Source: Solea solea
Taxonomy: Eukaryota; Chordata; Actinopteri; Pleuronectiformes; Soleidae
Length of the DNA: 64,000 bases
Direction of reading: 5' to 3'
Assembly: GCF_958295425.1 (NCBI RefSeq)
Contig: NC_081142.1
Coordinates: forward strand, 14,520,821 to 14,584,820
The position numbers and the translations under genes were made by a program. Below, one piece after another: positions 1 to 12,115 of the stretch. The notes under the pieces were generated by a model that saw nothing but the letters and a program-made list of their open reading frames with translations, was not told where the DNA came from and searched no databases. Positions within the stretch are counted from its first letter, which is position 1, and each line of letters starts with the position of its first letter.

Positions 1-311
1 GACTATTTAAATCAGGTGTGTTGGAGCAGGACAACATTTAAAAAAAAAAAAAAAAAAAAACATGCAGGGCAGAGGGTCCCCAGGACCAGGATTGAGAAAC
101 CCTGCTTTAGAGCAGTGGAGATGTGCCGTGTCTTCATTCTTTTACTGTGTATTCACTGTTTTGTGGTCGGTAATTACACAGGACAGGATATTTCTGTAAG
201 GCTGTACCTACAGCAAGTTTTTCCCACTCCTTGTACCTTGGAGGTAATGTTAATCCATCTTAATATCTGTTGATAAAATATTTACCCTGTTTTATGTGGT
301 TTCTTTTTCAG
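1..311 (+). other. Intron of the LDLR-family gene
   Basis: Non-coding sequence upstream of the first visible EGF exon, ending in a good acceptor (ctttttcag). It contains a run of about 19 A at 42-60. The exon it follows is outside the window; the intron is phase 1, as expected between EGF-type modules. Confidence 0.6.
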
Positions 312-3300
312 GTCACAATGAGTGTGAAGTCAACAATGGAGGCTGTTCTCACGTCTGTGTGAAGGAGAAGATGGGTTTCCACTGCACATGTCCTAAGGAT
401 ATGAGGCTGGTCGAGGGCAGCCAGTGTGAGGGTGAGTGGCCGCCTGATGGAGGGGGAAAATATAATCTTCTCTGTACTTCTTGCTGTGCAGTAATGTTCA
501 CTATTTGTTCATCTAGAGGTCAACAGGTGCCTGGAGATGGATGTGTGTGATCAGCTGTGTAATCAAATAAATGGCAGCCTCACCTGTGACTGCGCTGAGG
601 GCTATGGCATGAATCCAACAACCATAGAGTGCAAAGCCAAAGGTAAAAAAAAAAAAGAAAAGCAAACATTGTAAGCAGCTTTGACACCGACAACATCAAA
701 GCAGTTTTATGATAAGTGTTTTTCACAGATCCTGGGGTTGATCTCTGGATTTCACAGGTTTCTACCAGGAAACTGATTTTACCAGGAAACTCTTTCTCCA
801 GCTTGTAAAAGCAGTCAAGTTAGATACTCATCTGACAGAGACACATCACTCACACAACTTGTCAGATCAACAAACGTACATTTGGTAAATGTCTTAAGAT
901 ACAGTCTTGTTTATTTGCTGTCTTTCTAGGTGATGATGCTCGACTCGTTTTCACCTCATCTAAAGGAGTGCAGTGGATGAGCATCACTGGCACCGAGCAC
1001 AGGCAACTGGCCCCACATTTATCAGGACCAGGGTCTGTGGCAGCCTTGGCTTCAAACGGCACACTGTACTGGGCCCAGCAAGGACAAGGCTCCATATACA
1101 GGTACCAGAGTGGAGCTGTAGCCTCTGCATCCACCGCACACTTTGTTTTACCAAGTCGGGAATTGTCCATAAAATGTAAGACGTTTTCAAGTTATAATTG
1201 GTTATAAGAAACACCTGACTGGTTCAGCTTAGACACATCGTCAGTGATGATCCCAGGGTCATTGGGTGTTTCACGTCTCAGATCAGCAGAGTTGGGAGAC
1301 CCAACTGTGGGTGCTCAGTCCCCGGCTTGTGTCCAAGCAGCATACTACACCATGGATCACCCCTCTTCATCCTCAGCCACCTTGAAGCTTTTTCCTGCCA
1401 CTTCAGTTATATTTCTAGTGGCTTTCCTGTCTTGCAACCCCTCTGATGCAAAGGAGCTTGAGTGTCTAGTGAGACTTCCCTGGAATTCCCCCAGTCACAA
1501 GCTGTAGCTAACAACTCAGTTGAGAGTCCTGACTGTGATTTCTCCCCTGCCCTGACGAGGGCAATGTTCTGCCTCGCTGGTGGCTGATGTTTGCTCTGCT
1601 GGCAGATGGTGACCTGGGGCCTCATGTATAAAAGATTGCGCAGCTTTCATACTAAAAGACAGTGTACGCACAAAATTTGAAAAGTACGTACGCAAAGAAA
1701 ATCTCAGATTTAAGTCCTGCGCACCTTTTCTTTATACATCCCATCAAACGTGAAACTGAGCGGAGGTGAATGAGTAACACACCTCTCCCCTGTTCCATCC
1801 ACAAATGAATATACAAAAGACTCTAAAATGCCGTCTCTGACGCCTTCTTCCTGAAGAAAAAGGACAAATGAGGCAGCAAAGAAAGAGGGAAATAAAAGAA
1901 AAAGGAAAGTGTGCGATCAATACATCAATTTATGATGTATAAAACTGTAAAAAATATATTATTTTGGTTGGGTTTTTTTGGAATTAGTGATAAACACGAA
2001 GGAACTAAATGTCAGGGTCACAGCGACTGCTCTCATATTAATGTTAATATTGAGGCTTAAAAAACTGGCTGTGCATTGATAGTTGAGCCTGTGCATGTTT
2101 TTTTTCTGGTCTAACATGTATGTTTAGACATAACTTATCTATGTGAGCTGAATTTACAGATCATTTCAACAGTCTTTAAGTGTCACATGTCATCTACACA
2201 CGTTACGCACAGAATAAGCAGACAGAGCTCACGGAGTTACTCCATGTAGCGATTCATTACTGTCACTGATTGCGTTGCGGAAGCTGGGGAGAGAGGAAGA
2301 GGGAGGAAGAAGATGCCGGTGTTCTGGAGTCTCCAGCGGGTGACGAGCGCGCACCGGCATTGCCTTTCTCTTCCGATGAAAGGTGCAGTGGTGGCGGAAT
2401 AACTTTTTTGCAGTTATTTCGTTATCGTATGGACTTAAATGGGATAAAGAAAATTAGTCCGTAACTTTATTTAGACCGTTTAAAAGATTATAGACTGACG
2501 TGTGTTCATGTCAGCAGCTGTGTTTATTTATCGCTTTGTTGAAGAAAATATTAATTTGTGGAAAATTAATTTCAGTGATTTGCTCAAAGTAAGCAAGTAA
2601 GTCTCACTCACTCAGTCTCACACACACACACACAGGTTTGTAGTGTGTGTGTGTTCACGCATAGGATCAGTTTCGTCTCCAATGTCCTCTCTAAAGTTAT
2701 CCACATATGTTCAAACGTGCGTGGTGTATCAGTATTGTTTGTCACAGAATAATTCATGTTTGTCATTGTAGACACATTAGTATTATTTTGAACTACTGTG
2801 ATAAGTTTCAGAGCTTAATATTGCAGCGTCTCCACCTGACAAGAGTTTGCGGATCTCTACGCAAATTCTCACGGCAGCTCGAGAGTTTGCGCTGCGATCC
2901 GCAAACTTCCACGCAAAGTACATTTTTATACATGCCGTCTGTGCGTGAAAGCAAGCGTACGCCGTCTTTTTGTGCATACACACGGTTTATACATGAGGCC
3001 CCAGTTACCTTCAGCCCTCCTCCTCCCTAAAACAATAAATACCTTTCTCATATATTTTTGTTTTATTACTTCATGTCACCTATTTGAAATATATTTACAC
3101 AGTGGCATTTCATTTTATTTGAAAAATACATTATTTTATTTATTCAATGACCTTATGACCCATGGGCTGTTTCATCATGGCCCAGCACTCTGTGAACTGC
3201 ACATCTTCACAAACGAGGCATGCTGATTGCGCTGTGTCATCTTAATCTGTGAATGGTCCTCAGGGTCTCCATGGATGGAACGCAACATAATGCCATGCTA

Positions 3301-4110
3301 GTGCTGAAAGTTAACGGTTCTGTGTCGGGCCTGGCTGTGGACTGGATCCACCAGCTCCTCTTTTGGACCAGTGTGGAGAGTGGTTCTGTCGATGTCGCAG
3401 CGCTGGGCAGTGTGACACAGCGTCAGCTCATCACAGGGCTGGAGGAGCCTTCTGCTGTGGCTGTGGATCCTCTCCATGGGTAAGACCACCCAGGAGTTTC
3501 CACTTAAAATTATTTTTCAAAAACATATAGACCACTGCACACAAAGCCACAGCTGCCCTTTGGTAATTACCAAAATCATTATGTAGAAGCTCTATAACCA
3601 AAATTATATTATGAATGCTAAAATATAATTATTATTGTTAACCATTAATTTTCAAATGTACTGTATTCAAAAAAACAGTAAAGTACGTTATTTCTTGATT
3701 AAGATGTCAAATTTTATAGTTATTTATTTGGATTAATTTCTGACCTTGAAGAAGAAGCCCAGTGAGCCGGCTCAAATTTGGGTATAAAAAGGTGAATTCA
3801 GTTTATTTGCCAAATAAATAACACCTTTTTGAAAGACTTCTAAAATATTTAGTTTTCCTTCTTTTTGACATGTGGTCTAATACATTTTAGACACTTTAAA
3901 GGGCAGTTTCACCCATTTTCCCCACTTGGTCAAATGGTCAAAACACAGAAAAGAGCAGTGTAGGGCTTTCATTTTCTTTGATGTCAACTTTTTTGTCAGT
4001 TTTATTTATTTTCTTCTAAAAAAAATTGGGTGAAGTGGCCCTTTTAAGATGATTTATAATTCCAGTTTGAAATATCTATACTAATAGTGATGATGATGAT
4101 GATGATGATG

Positions 4111-4157
<47 letters not shown>

Positions 4158-7100
4158 AAAAAACAACTATAATACAGATAAATTAAGGGAATTTAAGATA
4201 TCTTCAACTGGAATTATAACTAGTCAGAATTTAACTGTAGACAGAGTTCAATTGTAGACATCTCAGACTAGATGTATGCAGATATCCACAACTGTATTAA
4301 AGATGTGAGTAATGACAAACCTTATTCACATGAATAGAAACATAGTTGTCACGGTAGGAGATCTGAAATGTTCATTTGGACTGTGAAGAATCGAATTACA
4401 GATATCTAATACATGTCCAAACTAGCAATTAAATGTTAAAACGGTGCACATTCTGGAGTCATTTAATACCAGCATTTATGTTCTGTACTCGAGGACAATG
4501 AGGTCCAACCACCAATTTAGTGAGTTTCATTCAGTTTAGGTTTCAGCTCATTCAGTGTAGCTGTCGTGGTCGTGTTTTTGTTAAATGTCTCCTAACTCAG
4601 AGAACAGCACAGACGACTATCCTTTGGCTTAGAAAAAAAACGGGATTCGTATAAGAATAAAGATTATAAATAAAAACGATGATTGAGTTTGGCACCCCCG
4701 CGGCCCTCATATGGAGGATATAGCAGTAGAAGATGGATGGATGGATGTCTCATCGCTTATAGTAGCTCTGCTGCATTTTGACCAGCTGCTCTTGTTTTCT
4801 CAGGCTGCTCTTCTGGGCTCAGTGTGGCACTTTCCCAAAGATTGAAAGGGCTGGTTTGGATGGTGAAGACACACAGGCTCTGGTTACTTCCTCAGTTCAC
4901 TGCCCTGTTGCCCTCTCTCTAGGTATGTTCTGATATATGGTCTATATGTTCATTGTTTGGAAAGTTTTTTTTTTAAGAGGATTATAAACCCAAGCTTAGC
5001 CAGGTGGTGTATTCAAGACCAAACTGATGGAGAGTAACTCTTGACCAAGACACAAATAAGGCCTGTCAATCGATTCAATGATTTCATTTTGGTTAGTTGC
5101 GTCACTGTCTATAATAAGTTTTTAATGAATCACTAATTAATCACATTTAAATATTTAGAACTGATAAAAATGATCAGAGTGATTCTGTGACACAGAACCA
5201 GCAGAATTGTTTTTTTTCTCTCACAACTTCTCTCAGTAGAGCAGCAGCCTCATTTATTATTCATTTTAAGTTCCCCAGTGTTGGATTGATGTTTAATTTA
5301 GTCACTTCCTTTTTTTTTCTTTTTTTTTTTACAACTAATTCAAAAATTCAACTAAACAGTACGCTTAAAGTGTTACATTAAAACAAGACAAACAACACGA
5401 CAAAAATGACGGCAAGAACACCACCAGGCTGACCCCATCATTTAGCCACTTCCTGACTAAATTACTAAATGATTCATCCTCTCATTTTTTTTTTTCACCC
5501 AAAGTTTACTTGTTTTTAAGTATCAACCAACAGACTTCCCCTAGCCTCAATTCTATTTATGCCAAAATAAATGAAAAAAAGAAAAGGTTATAACATGTAC
5601 TGTAATGTATTGGAACCTGGGGGAAATCTCTGATCACCAGTCCTCATGGAGACCAAAACCTGGTCCTAATGAGGTAGAATCTCATTCCTGAGGAACTGAT
5701 TAACTTTGGGGGTGTGCATTAAATCTACAAATGTCCTCAAAGCAACTTCCTTAACATTTCGATTATAATTCCCTGAAGAAAAGGTGCATGATGAGACACT
5801 TACAGCTGTGGCTGCTCCTGTGGTGCCAGCTCTGTCAAAATAACGTGTTCATTTAAATTAATTAATCCCAGAAATAAAATTACACGAAACTGTGTTCCGT
5901 GGTGCCCTTTCATTGCCCCAATAATGTCATAGAAACCATTCTGGCCCCAGTGGCACTTAACATGATGGCCTAGAAAATGACTCAGAGTGGCCAGATACCA
6001 TAATGTGCCCAACTGTCCCTCCTGTAACACTGAAGACCATCATTAAGTTGCATAATTACTCCTGAGGTGGCTGCCTGAAAGTAACTTAAAATGAAGATGT
6101 AAAGATGGGTCTTGAGGTTACTAGTGCCTCCCTGCGACCGAAATTCTGTGAATTTTGTAGCTTTTTCCAACAGTATAAATATGAGACTAAGAGAACGTGG
6201 TCTCAAACCCAAGACTAGTCTTGAAGCTTCCTCTTTAAACGATGTGTGTGTGTGTGTGTGTGTGTGTGCTTGCACATCTCAGGCTGAGGTTAAGGGTCTC
6301 AGTAAGTGTTTTCTGCTGTTTATGTGCAGATGTGCCTCGTCAGCTGCTCTACTGGGTTGACCGAGGAAAGAGAAGCATCTCCAGAGTAAATCTAAAAGGC
6401 CAGGACCGCAAAACAGTGGTAGAGTCGAACGGCTATCTGGACCGACCCTTCGGACTGGCCGTGTTTGAGGTTCTTTTTTTTTTTTTCTATCTGATGTGAA
6501 GTGTTTTTTGTTTTTGTTTTTTTTAAATTATTATTAGTATTATTAGCGCTAATTATTAAGGAAGTGGGAGAATTATTGGGGGGGGGTTTGATAAGTCTCG
6601 ACTACTTCCCACTCCTTCTGAACTTGTGTCAACTTTTGTTCGTTTTAATTGATGTTTTTCTTTTCTTTTGTCATTCATTTGGCTTCTATTTCTTGTTAAC
6701 TCCAATTTCAAATAAACTGAAATTTCTTCCATTTTTGTCGAGATCTGACCAACTGAGTCTTTTGTTTGTTTCCAATGCAGGGTTTTGTGTATTGGAGTGA
6801 TGAAGTCACGCTCTCCGTCTGTCGTGCAAACAAGCACAACGGCAGCCGACTACAGACGCTGCTGACAAACTTGCCCTCGCCGGGTGGCGTAGCCATCATG
6901 CACCCTGCTCTTCAACCTAATGGTAGGATCAACACATTGCTATTAACTGTTTGTTTTACGGCAAACATGTCCAAAGTCCAGCCCGCAGGCCAATCACGGC
7001 CTTCGGTCGGAGTTTGTACGGCCCGCAGCTTTGGTTTTATTATAGTATTATTTATGGCCAGGGACAGATGATCAGCCCTGGTCACACATTGACCAGGGCT

Positions 7101-10100
7101 GATTGTTTTGCTTTGAAGTCCTGGGTTTGCAACCCAGCCGTGACAGACAGACACATGCACTCACCTTTTGTTGTGTTATTATGTTATCCGAATACAGGTG
7201 TGAAAGAAAGGCAGAGTTTTCTCATTTGTTCACTCCTGCGTGGCTTAGATTTGGCTGCACTGCCATTTAAAAATGATAATTGTGACAATGAAAACAGTTA
7301 CAACAAAACAGTGCATTTGTATGTAAGTTTTACTGTTGGCTCCCGGGAATCTTCACATTATCAAATCTGGCCCTCATTAAAACAAGTTTGGTCACCCCTG
7401 TCTGTTCTAAGGCCTTTGTACATGGATGTTTTTTTTCTTTTCTCTTTTTTTCCCTGTCTTTATTTTTAATGAAGTAAAATAACTGGGCACCAACTCATGC
7501 TGACTTCTGGTTCTTATGCTTTACTTTGCTTAATTGTATCAATGATTCACCTGCCAATTATGCTTTATGCGCTTTATTTGTGTCGCCATTAATGTGTAAA
7601 GGCCTTTAGGTGCAGTACGTAGGCAGGTTATGGCCATGCGAGTCACTGATCAGTCCTCACCAGATTACATTGTGCCTGTTCTCAGGTCCATCTGTGTGTG
7701 GACGTGCCCGGACAGTGTGCAGGCACGAGTGCATTGTCGACCTGCAGTCTGAGAGTCCAAAGTTCACCTGCATTTTTCCAGAAACGGGACAAAATACATC
7801 TCAAGAAATCCCTGCTATCTCTCACACAATTCCTGCATCGAATTTATCAGACCCCACGTTTCTTGGAGTCCTGTCTCTTATCAGTAAGTATGCATTTGTT
7901 GAATTAAAACACAGAGCAGGTCAACACAAGGCCACCATGGGAGTAACACAGATTAATGCACATTTGACCTTTTTACAATGACTCAAAGGTTCTTTGTAGA
8001 AATATTAATATTGATTTAATTAAAAACTTTTCCACTCAACGTTTGCTGTGAGATCGAGGGTTTGATATGCGATCATGTGTTAATATGGTCACACAAATTA
8101 GGACAATTTACAACTGTTATCACAGCTCACAGAAATAAGTCATACAGGCAATTAAGTTGCCAAGTAACTCAAACACAGATAAGGATTCAGGATGTTTAAG
8201 TATGCGTCTTTGTTTGAGCGTTACTGCTGGCATGACTTCGGGCGTTGGCGTGATTCCCCAAAAAAAAGACATGTCACAATTTCCCAAAAGGCACACTTGG
8301 ATATGCCAATCAATAAATAGTGTTAATAAGAAAAATAATATTATCAAACCACTTCACAGTTAATTAGAAGACAGAGCATTTAGGCTGTTTTTTTCCATTA
8401 CTGTATTAAAACGTATATACAGTGGATATAAAAAGTCTAAACACCCCTGTTCAAATGCCAGGTTTTTGTCATGTAAAAAAATTACATAAAGATAAATAAT
8501 TTCACAACTTTTTCCACCTTTTAATGTGACCTATAACCTGTACAACGCAATTAAAAACAAACAGAAATCTTTCAGGGTGGTGAAGTAAAAATTATATACA
8601 ACTGATATAATGTGGTTGCAACGGTTTTGCAAAGAAGAGTGGGCAAATATTGCCACATCAAGATGTGCCACACTGATAAGCTCCTACCCAAAAAGACTGA
8701 GTTCTGTAATAAAAGCCAAAGGTGCTGCAACAAAGAATTAGTTTAAGGGTGTGCCTATTTATGCAACCAGGTTATTTTAAGTTTTTTATTAGTTTTTTAT
8801 TTTATATTTTTCCCTTTTAAAGGTTTCAGTTTGTTTTTCAATTGCATTGTACAGGTTATAGGTCACATTAAAGGTGGAACAGGGGTGTGTAGACTTTTTA
8901 TATCCACTGTATACAGAGGCTATAAGAATGTTAAATCTAGAGTCTTATATCCTCCCCCCCCCCCCTCCAACTATATAAACACACCTGAGCAAAAAGTACT
9001 TAAATTTTTTTTAAAATCAGATTTGAATTTGTGAAATTTAGAAAAGCGTCACATTTTAAAGTTCCCCTGGCTCATTTTTATGAACAAAATAAAAAAACCA
9101 AAAAAAAAACGTGATATGAATCATAATTTTGACTCCACACTTAAAAAGATGAAGAAAAGGCATTTTTTTTAAAGCCTGAATGTGACCTATAAACACACAC
9201 CCCAGGATGTCCATATAAGGACACTGATCTGAGCTGCGTTGATTTAATTAAAAAATGTTCTTTCTCTTATTTTATTTTTTTCTTTGTTTTGGGGGATTGG
9301 GGGGAGGAGACTTTATCAAACGGTTGCTATGAGATAGAGGGTATATATGTGACGTCAACGGGGTTGTGCGGATATTAGGATAAGATACGTTCGCAACACA
9401 CATAAATACGTCATACACACAATTTAAGGTTGGTAATGAACACGGATAAGGATTCAGGATGTTTGAAGTAACTGTTATCAAATCACCACTCGCCTCCACC
9501 CAAACGGCTCCATCATGATTATTTGCAAGTCAATGTGCGGCTGCCCTTATGTATGTAAGGGCAGCTGTGAGATGTGATGTCACAGTGCACTGACGTCAAC
9601 GTGATCACTCCCTGTTGAGTCATAAACCTTCAACATTCAGACATTTACACTAGCTCAGAGCTGTCGTCAAGAACAGTTTTTTTGTTGAAGATCATCGATC
9701 ACACATTCCCTCCCAGTTTGGGCATTTAAAAAAATAACCTACTTGTGGGCAAATCACTAGACTTTGGTAGTGAACCAGAGCTCACAGAAGGAAGGTCAAG
9801 GAGGTGTTGAACCTCAGTTTGAACAAAGTCCTCTGTGTGGGAAAATCTCAAAACGCATTCCCAGCTCTCTTGTGCTGTCATTCATTTTCTTGTGTTTGGA
9901 GATTTGCCCATGTTTTTATGCAAGCAGCACAAGTCAAACAGTAAAGGACAGATGTGAAATGTCCTTTTAAATCCTTGTTTATTCCGATGGACTCTCTTAA
10001 TTTGTCTGTGTCTCAGTATTTCTCAGTTTGCTGCTGGTGGGAATGGCCCTGTGGTGGTGGAAGGAGGAGTTCAGGCCCTCCAGGTCTCTCACTGTGCAGA

Positions 10101-10177
10101 GTTTTTCCCTGAAAGAGTCTCAGGACCCACTCATTGTCCAGCGGCCACCTGCACCTCAAAGCTCGTGTTTTATAAAG
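312..10177 (+). CDS. LDLR/VLDLR-family lipoprotein receptor (3' part, 5' end outside window)
   Basis: Membrane receptor of the LDL-receptor family; the ligand-binding LDLa repeats and signal peptide must lie left of the window. Nine phase-consistent exons are seen: 312-431 (EGF 1, NNGGCSHVC), 517-642 (EGF 2), 930-1101, 3264-3479, 4804-4922, 6330-6469 and 6781-6922 (YWTD propeller blades with LYWAQ, LFWTS, LFWAQ, LLYWVD, FVYWSD), 7686-7883 (third EGF plus Ser/Thr-rich stretch) and 10017-10177 (membrane helix ending in GMALWWWKEE, then the start of the cytoplasmic tail). Exon lengths and phases (120 and 126 nt EGF exons, phase 1) match VLDLR/LDLR as known. Oddities: EGF 3 lacks its final cysteines, and the tail has SFSLKESQDPLI where VLDLR has the FDNPVY endocytosis motif. 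Same orientation as the downstream kcnv2. It could be a VLDLR ohnologue or a fish-specific receptor such as Lrp13; I cannot decide. Family assignment is firm, orthology is not. Confidence 0.85.
1616..3002. mobile_element. Non-autonomous DNA transposon with GGGGCCTCATGTATAAA termini
   Basis: The left end (1616) reads ggggcctcatgtataaa and the right end (3002) reads tttatacatgaggcccc: a perfect 17-bp terminal inverted repeat. Sub-terminal parts also mirror each other loosely (gtacgcac / gtgcgtg). Flanks ggtgacct and agttacct agree at 6 of 8 bases, consistent with a decayed 8-bp target duplication of hAT type. No transposase reading frame is evident. It sits in the intron between the first and second propeller exons of the LDLR-family gene. 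Confidence 0.75.
4083..4155. repeat. Trinucleotide microsatellite (GAT)n-(AAT)n
   Basis: About 70 bp of gatgatgat passing into a long ataataata tract, within an intron of the LDLR-family gene. Confidence 0.9.
4688..4747 (+). repeat. Fragment of a dispersed teleost repeat with ATGG tail
   Basis: Contains cacccccgcggccctc followed by a gatggatggatgg tail. This is the 3' end of the repeat found more completely around 34.73-34.86, 40.67-40.84 and (inverted) 47.17-47.37 kb. The tail is typical of a retroposed element; class not determined. Confidence 0.6.
6242..6269. repeat. (GT)n microsatellite
   Basis: Dinucleotide gtgtgt run about 60 bp upstream of the fourth propeller exon of the LDLR-family gene. 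Confidence 0.85.
6963..7400. mobile_element. Putative hAT-like miniature element
   Basis: The right end (gtttggtcacccctg) and the internal phrases about 'cggcccgcag' and 'ctggccctc' resemble a family of fish hAT-derived repeats whose consensus begins CAGGGGTG. The left end is degraded, so the boundary is approximate. It contains a 14-bp perfect hairpin (atcagccctggtca / tgaccagggctgat) near 7069-7102. It lies in the intron after the last propeller exon. Confidence 0.45.
8420..8909. mobile_element. Tc1/mariner-type deletion derivative (490 bp)
   Basis: Begins cagtggatataaaaagtct and ends agactttttatatccactg, flanked on both sides by TA, the Tc1/mariner target site. The inverted termini extend through cacccctgttc. 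The interior resembles the 3' flank of a Tc1-like transposase gene (phrases such as aaggtgctgcaacaaag) but has no open frame. It lies in the last large intron of the LDLR-family gene. Confidence 0.85.
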
Positions 10178-11117
10178 GTAAGAGAAGTTGACAAACTCTC
10201 AAACGCATTCACATTTTAGGGAGTAAGCGCCATTCGTTCAGCTGCACTTAACCTCAGTATAAATAAAGATGGACAGCATGGCTTATTGAAATAACTTCCT
10301 GGTGGTTATTACCAGTAGGAGAACCACTCGCATCCACCCCCTCAACCATCCTCTGCATCCTGAAATTGCTTCGTCTTGACACGATAAATCTAAGATACTT
10401 CTCCATATACCCATACCTTTGGCTGTTAAAGCAGCGTAGTGGCCCTCATTGATAAACCCTCTGAACAGACATTATAAGGACTGGGGTGTCAGGATTTCTC
10501 CCTTCCTTGACCTTGAGCCTCCTCACCTCCTGCACGTTTCGTCCGACAACTCAGCACATGCATCATCGATTGAGCCTATACCCCTCCTGCTCTCCTGAGG
10601 ATTAAGCATGTTCACTTTATTCTCCTCATCACACAGTCACGCCATTTTGTGGCGTCTTGGTTACATTGCAGTACAAACAATATAATTTACTTTAAAGAGA
10701 GTCGAGGTTGAGATGGTTGGAGGGACAGTGAATAGGTATAGAGTTTATCGGTGTTGTGGAGGAGGACAGTAGGTCTAAAAGAAGAGGACACAAGAGATGG
10801 AGGCAGTTGATCTGCTGTGGCGATCCCTGAAGGGAGAAGCTTTTACCAATAAAGTAAATAGCATTTTACAAGGTAACTCAAATAAAACTAGTGTTTGCAC
10901 GACTGTTTTATCTATTTAATCCGTCTTATCTATTTGGCAAATAGATAAGACCTTTGCTCAGCACCTGATTGTTGGATCAATATGATATCACCAAACCTCA
11001 GTTGTTTGCAGAGATAAATGTTACAGGCAGCCACGTGTGAATAGATTCTTTTTTCCAGGGAGGAGCAGTTTTCTGTCTGAAACGGATTGTTTAAAAGCCA
11101 CAAAATTCAGTTGATCC

Positions 11118-11248
11118 ACTTTTTTTACATTACATGTCATTTAGCAGACGTTTTTTTCCAAAGCGACTTACAAGGGTGTTGAGTACAACCTGCCAGGGGT
11201 GGAGTTGAACTTGCGACCATGAAGTCTTGGTGATGAACGGGTCCTAAC
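11118..11248 (+). repeat. Dispersed teleost repeat (CATTTAGCAGACG type)
   Basis: Contains tgtcatttagcagacg, then ccaaagcgacttaca, then a segment like gttgaacttgcgacc. These phrases in this order recur across fish genomes as an interspersed repeat; the last part resembles a degraded tRNA-like B box. Class uncertain. Confidence 0.5.
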
Positions 11249-12038
11249 CGAGCACTGCTTCTCTGTCATTTCCTCTCTTTTTGACCTCATTTCCTGCCTT
11301 TGTCTCGTCAAAGAGACAGAAAGGCTGGAAACTTTGGCGGTTATAACAGTAAAAAATCACCAAAAGGAGACCACTGCTCTTCCTCTGTCGTGTCTATTTG
11401 TTTGACAATTCACCACAAGGCGTTTAAACAGTTTTTGGCTGAATATAAAACGACAGGACAAGGTAAATGATGACTGGGCTGACTTTACAGTATATTATTT
11501 TTTTGGGTGACTGAAGAAGAAAAATTCAGATTTTCTTCTGTATTAGTGGTGTAAATATACTCTGTAAAATGCAACATGTGTTGAAATGATTCTGACAATT
11601 CACAAAGAAAGTTATTTTTACATTGACTAATTTGTTTATGGTTCATTCACCTAGGCCTGCAACAGTTTTTAAATTGTTCTGTTAATTGTTATTAACCTTT
11701 TGATTTAGTTTTGTTAGTAGTTGTTCCGTCAAAAACAATTAGTTCCACACTGACAATTTGCTGCCTTTCTTAGTCCGATTGTGCCTCTACAACAACAGAA
11801 CAGTGTTTTGGGTGATTTTCGTTTTATTGAGGCAATAATCAGCTGAATAATGTACAGTAGCTGTATTCTATTTTTAATGTTTAAAGTCAAATGTTTATGT
11901 TAATAATCAACTTTTAAGAATAATAGCCTCAAATATCCACTAGTTAAGCTTTTTGTTGTTTGTTTGTGTGCTATTTTTTGTTCCCTGGCTCTAAATGTGT
12001 GTCGGCGTTTCTAAGAAAGCCCTCTGCTAACTCCACAG

Positions 12039-12115
12039 GTGAACACAGCTTGACCGGCCGTGTTCAGGTTAATGGCTTACAAGTGTCTGTTCCGCTGCCA
12101 GGAAACTCTGCTTAA
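12039..12115 (+). other. Candidate terminal coding exon of the LDLR-family gene
   Basis: The exon ending at 10177 closes with a strong phase-0 donor (aag|gtaaga); if read through, it stops at 10219 after 14 codons. Two acceptors downstream could end the protein: ctgctaactccacag (exon from 12039, stop after 4 codons) and gtgttcag (exon from 12068, giving a 15-residue end VNGLQVSVPLPGNSA and a stop at 12113-12115). LDLR and VLDLR also end in a very short last exon, which favours a splice. The choice is unproven. Confidence 0.3.

Noticed and set aside
2270..2464. Open frame inside the 1616-3002 element
   Set aside because: No transposase similarity and low complexity; the region is GC-mixed repeat interior.
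6501..6837. Overlapping hydrophobic and charged frames near 6.5-6.8 kb
   Set aside because: They arise from a T-rich intron of the LDLR-family gene and overlap a genuine propeller exon in another frame.
11118..11248. Possible tRNA gene
   Set aside because: Only a B-box-like phrase inside a dispersed repeat; no cloverleaf or A box could be built.
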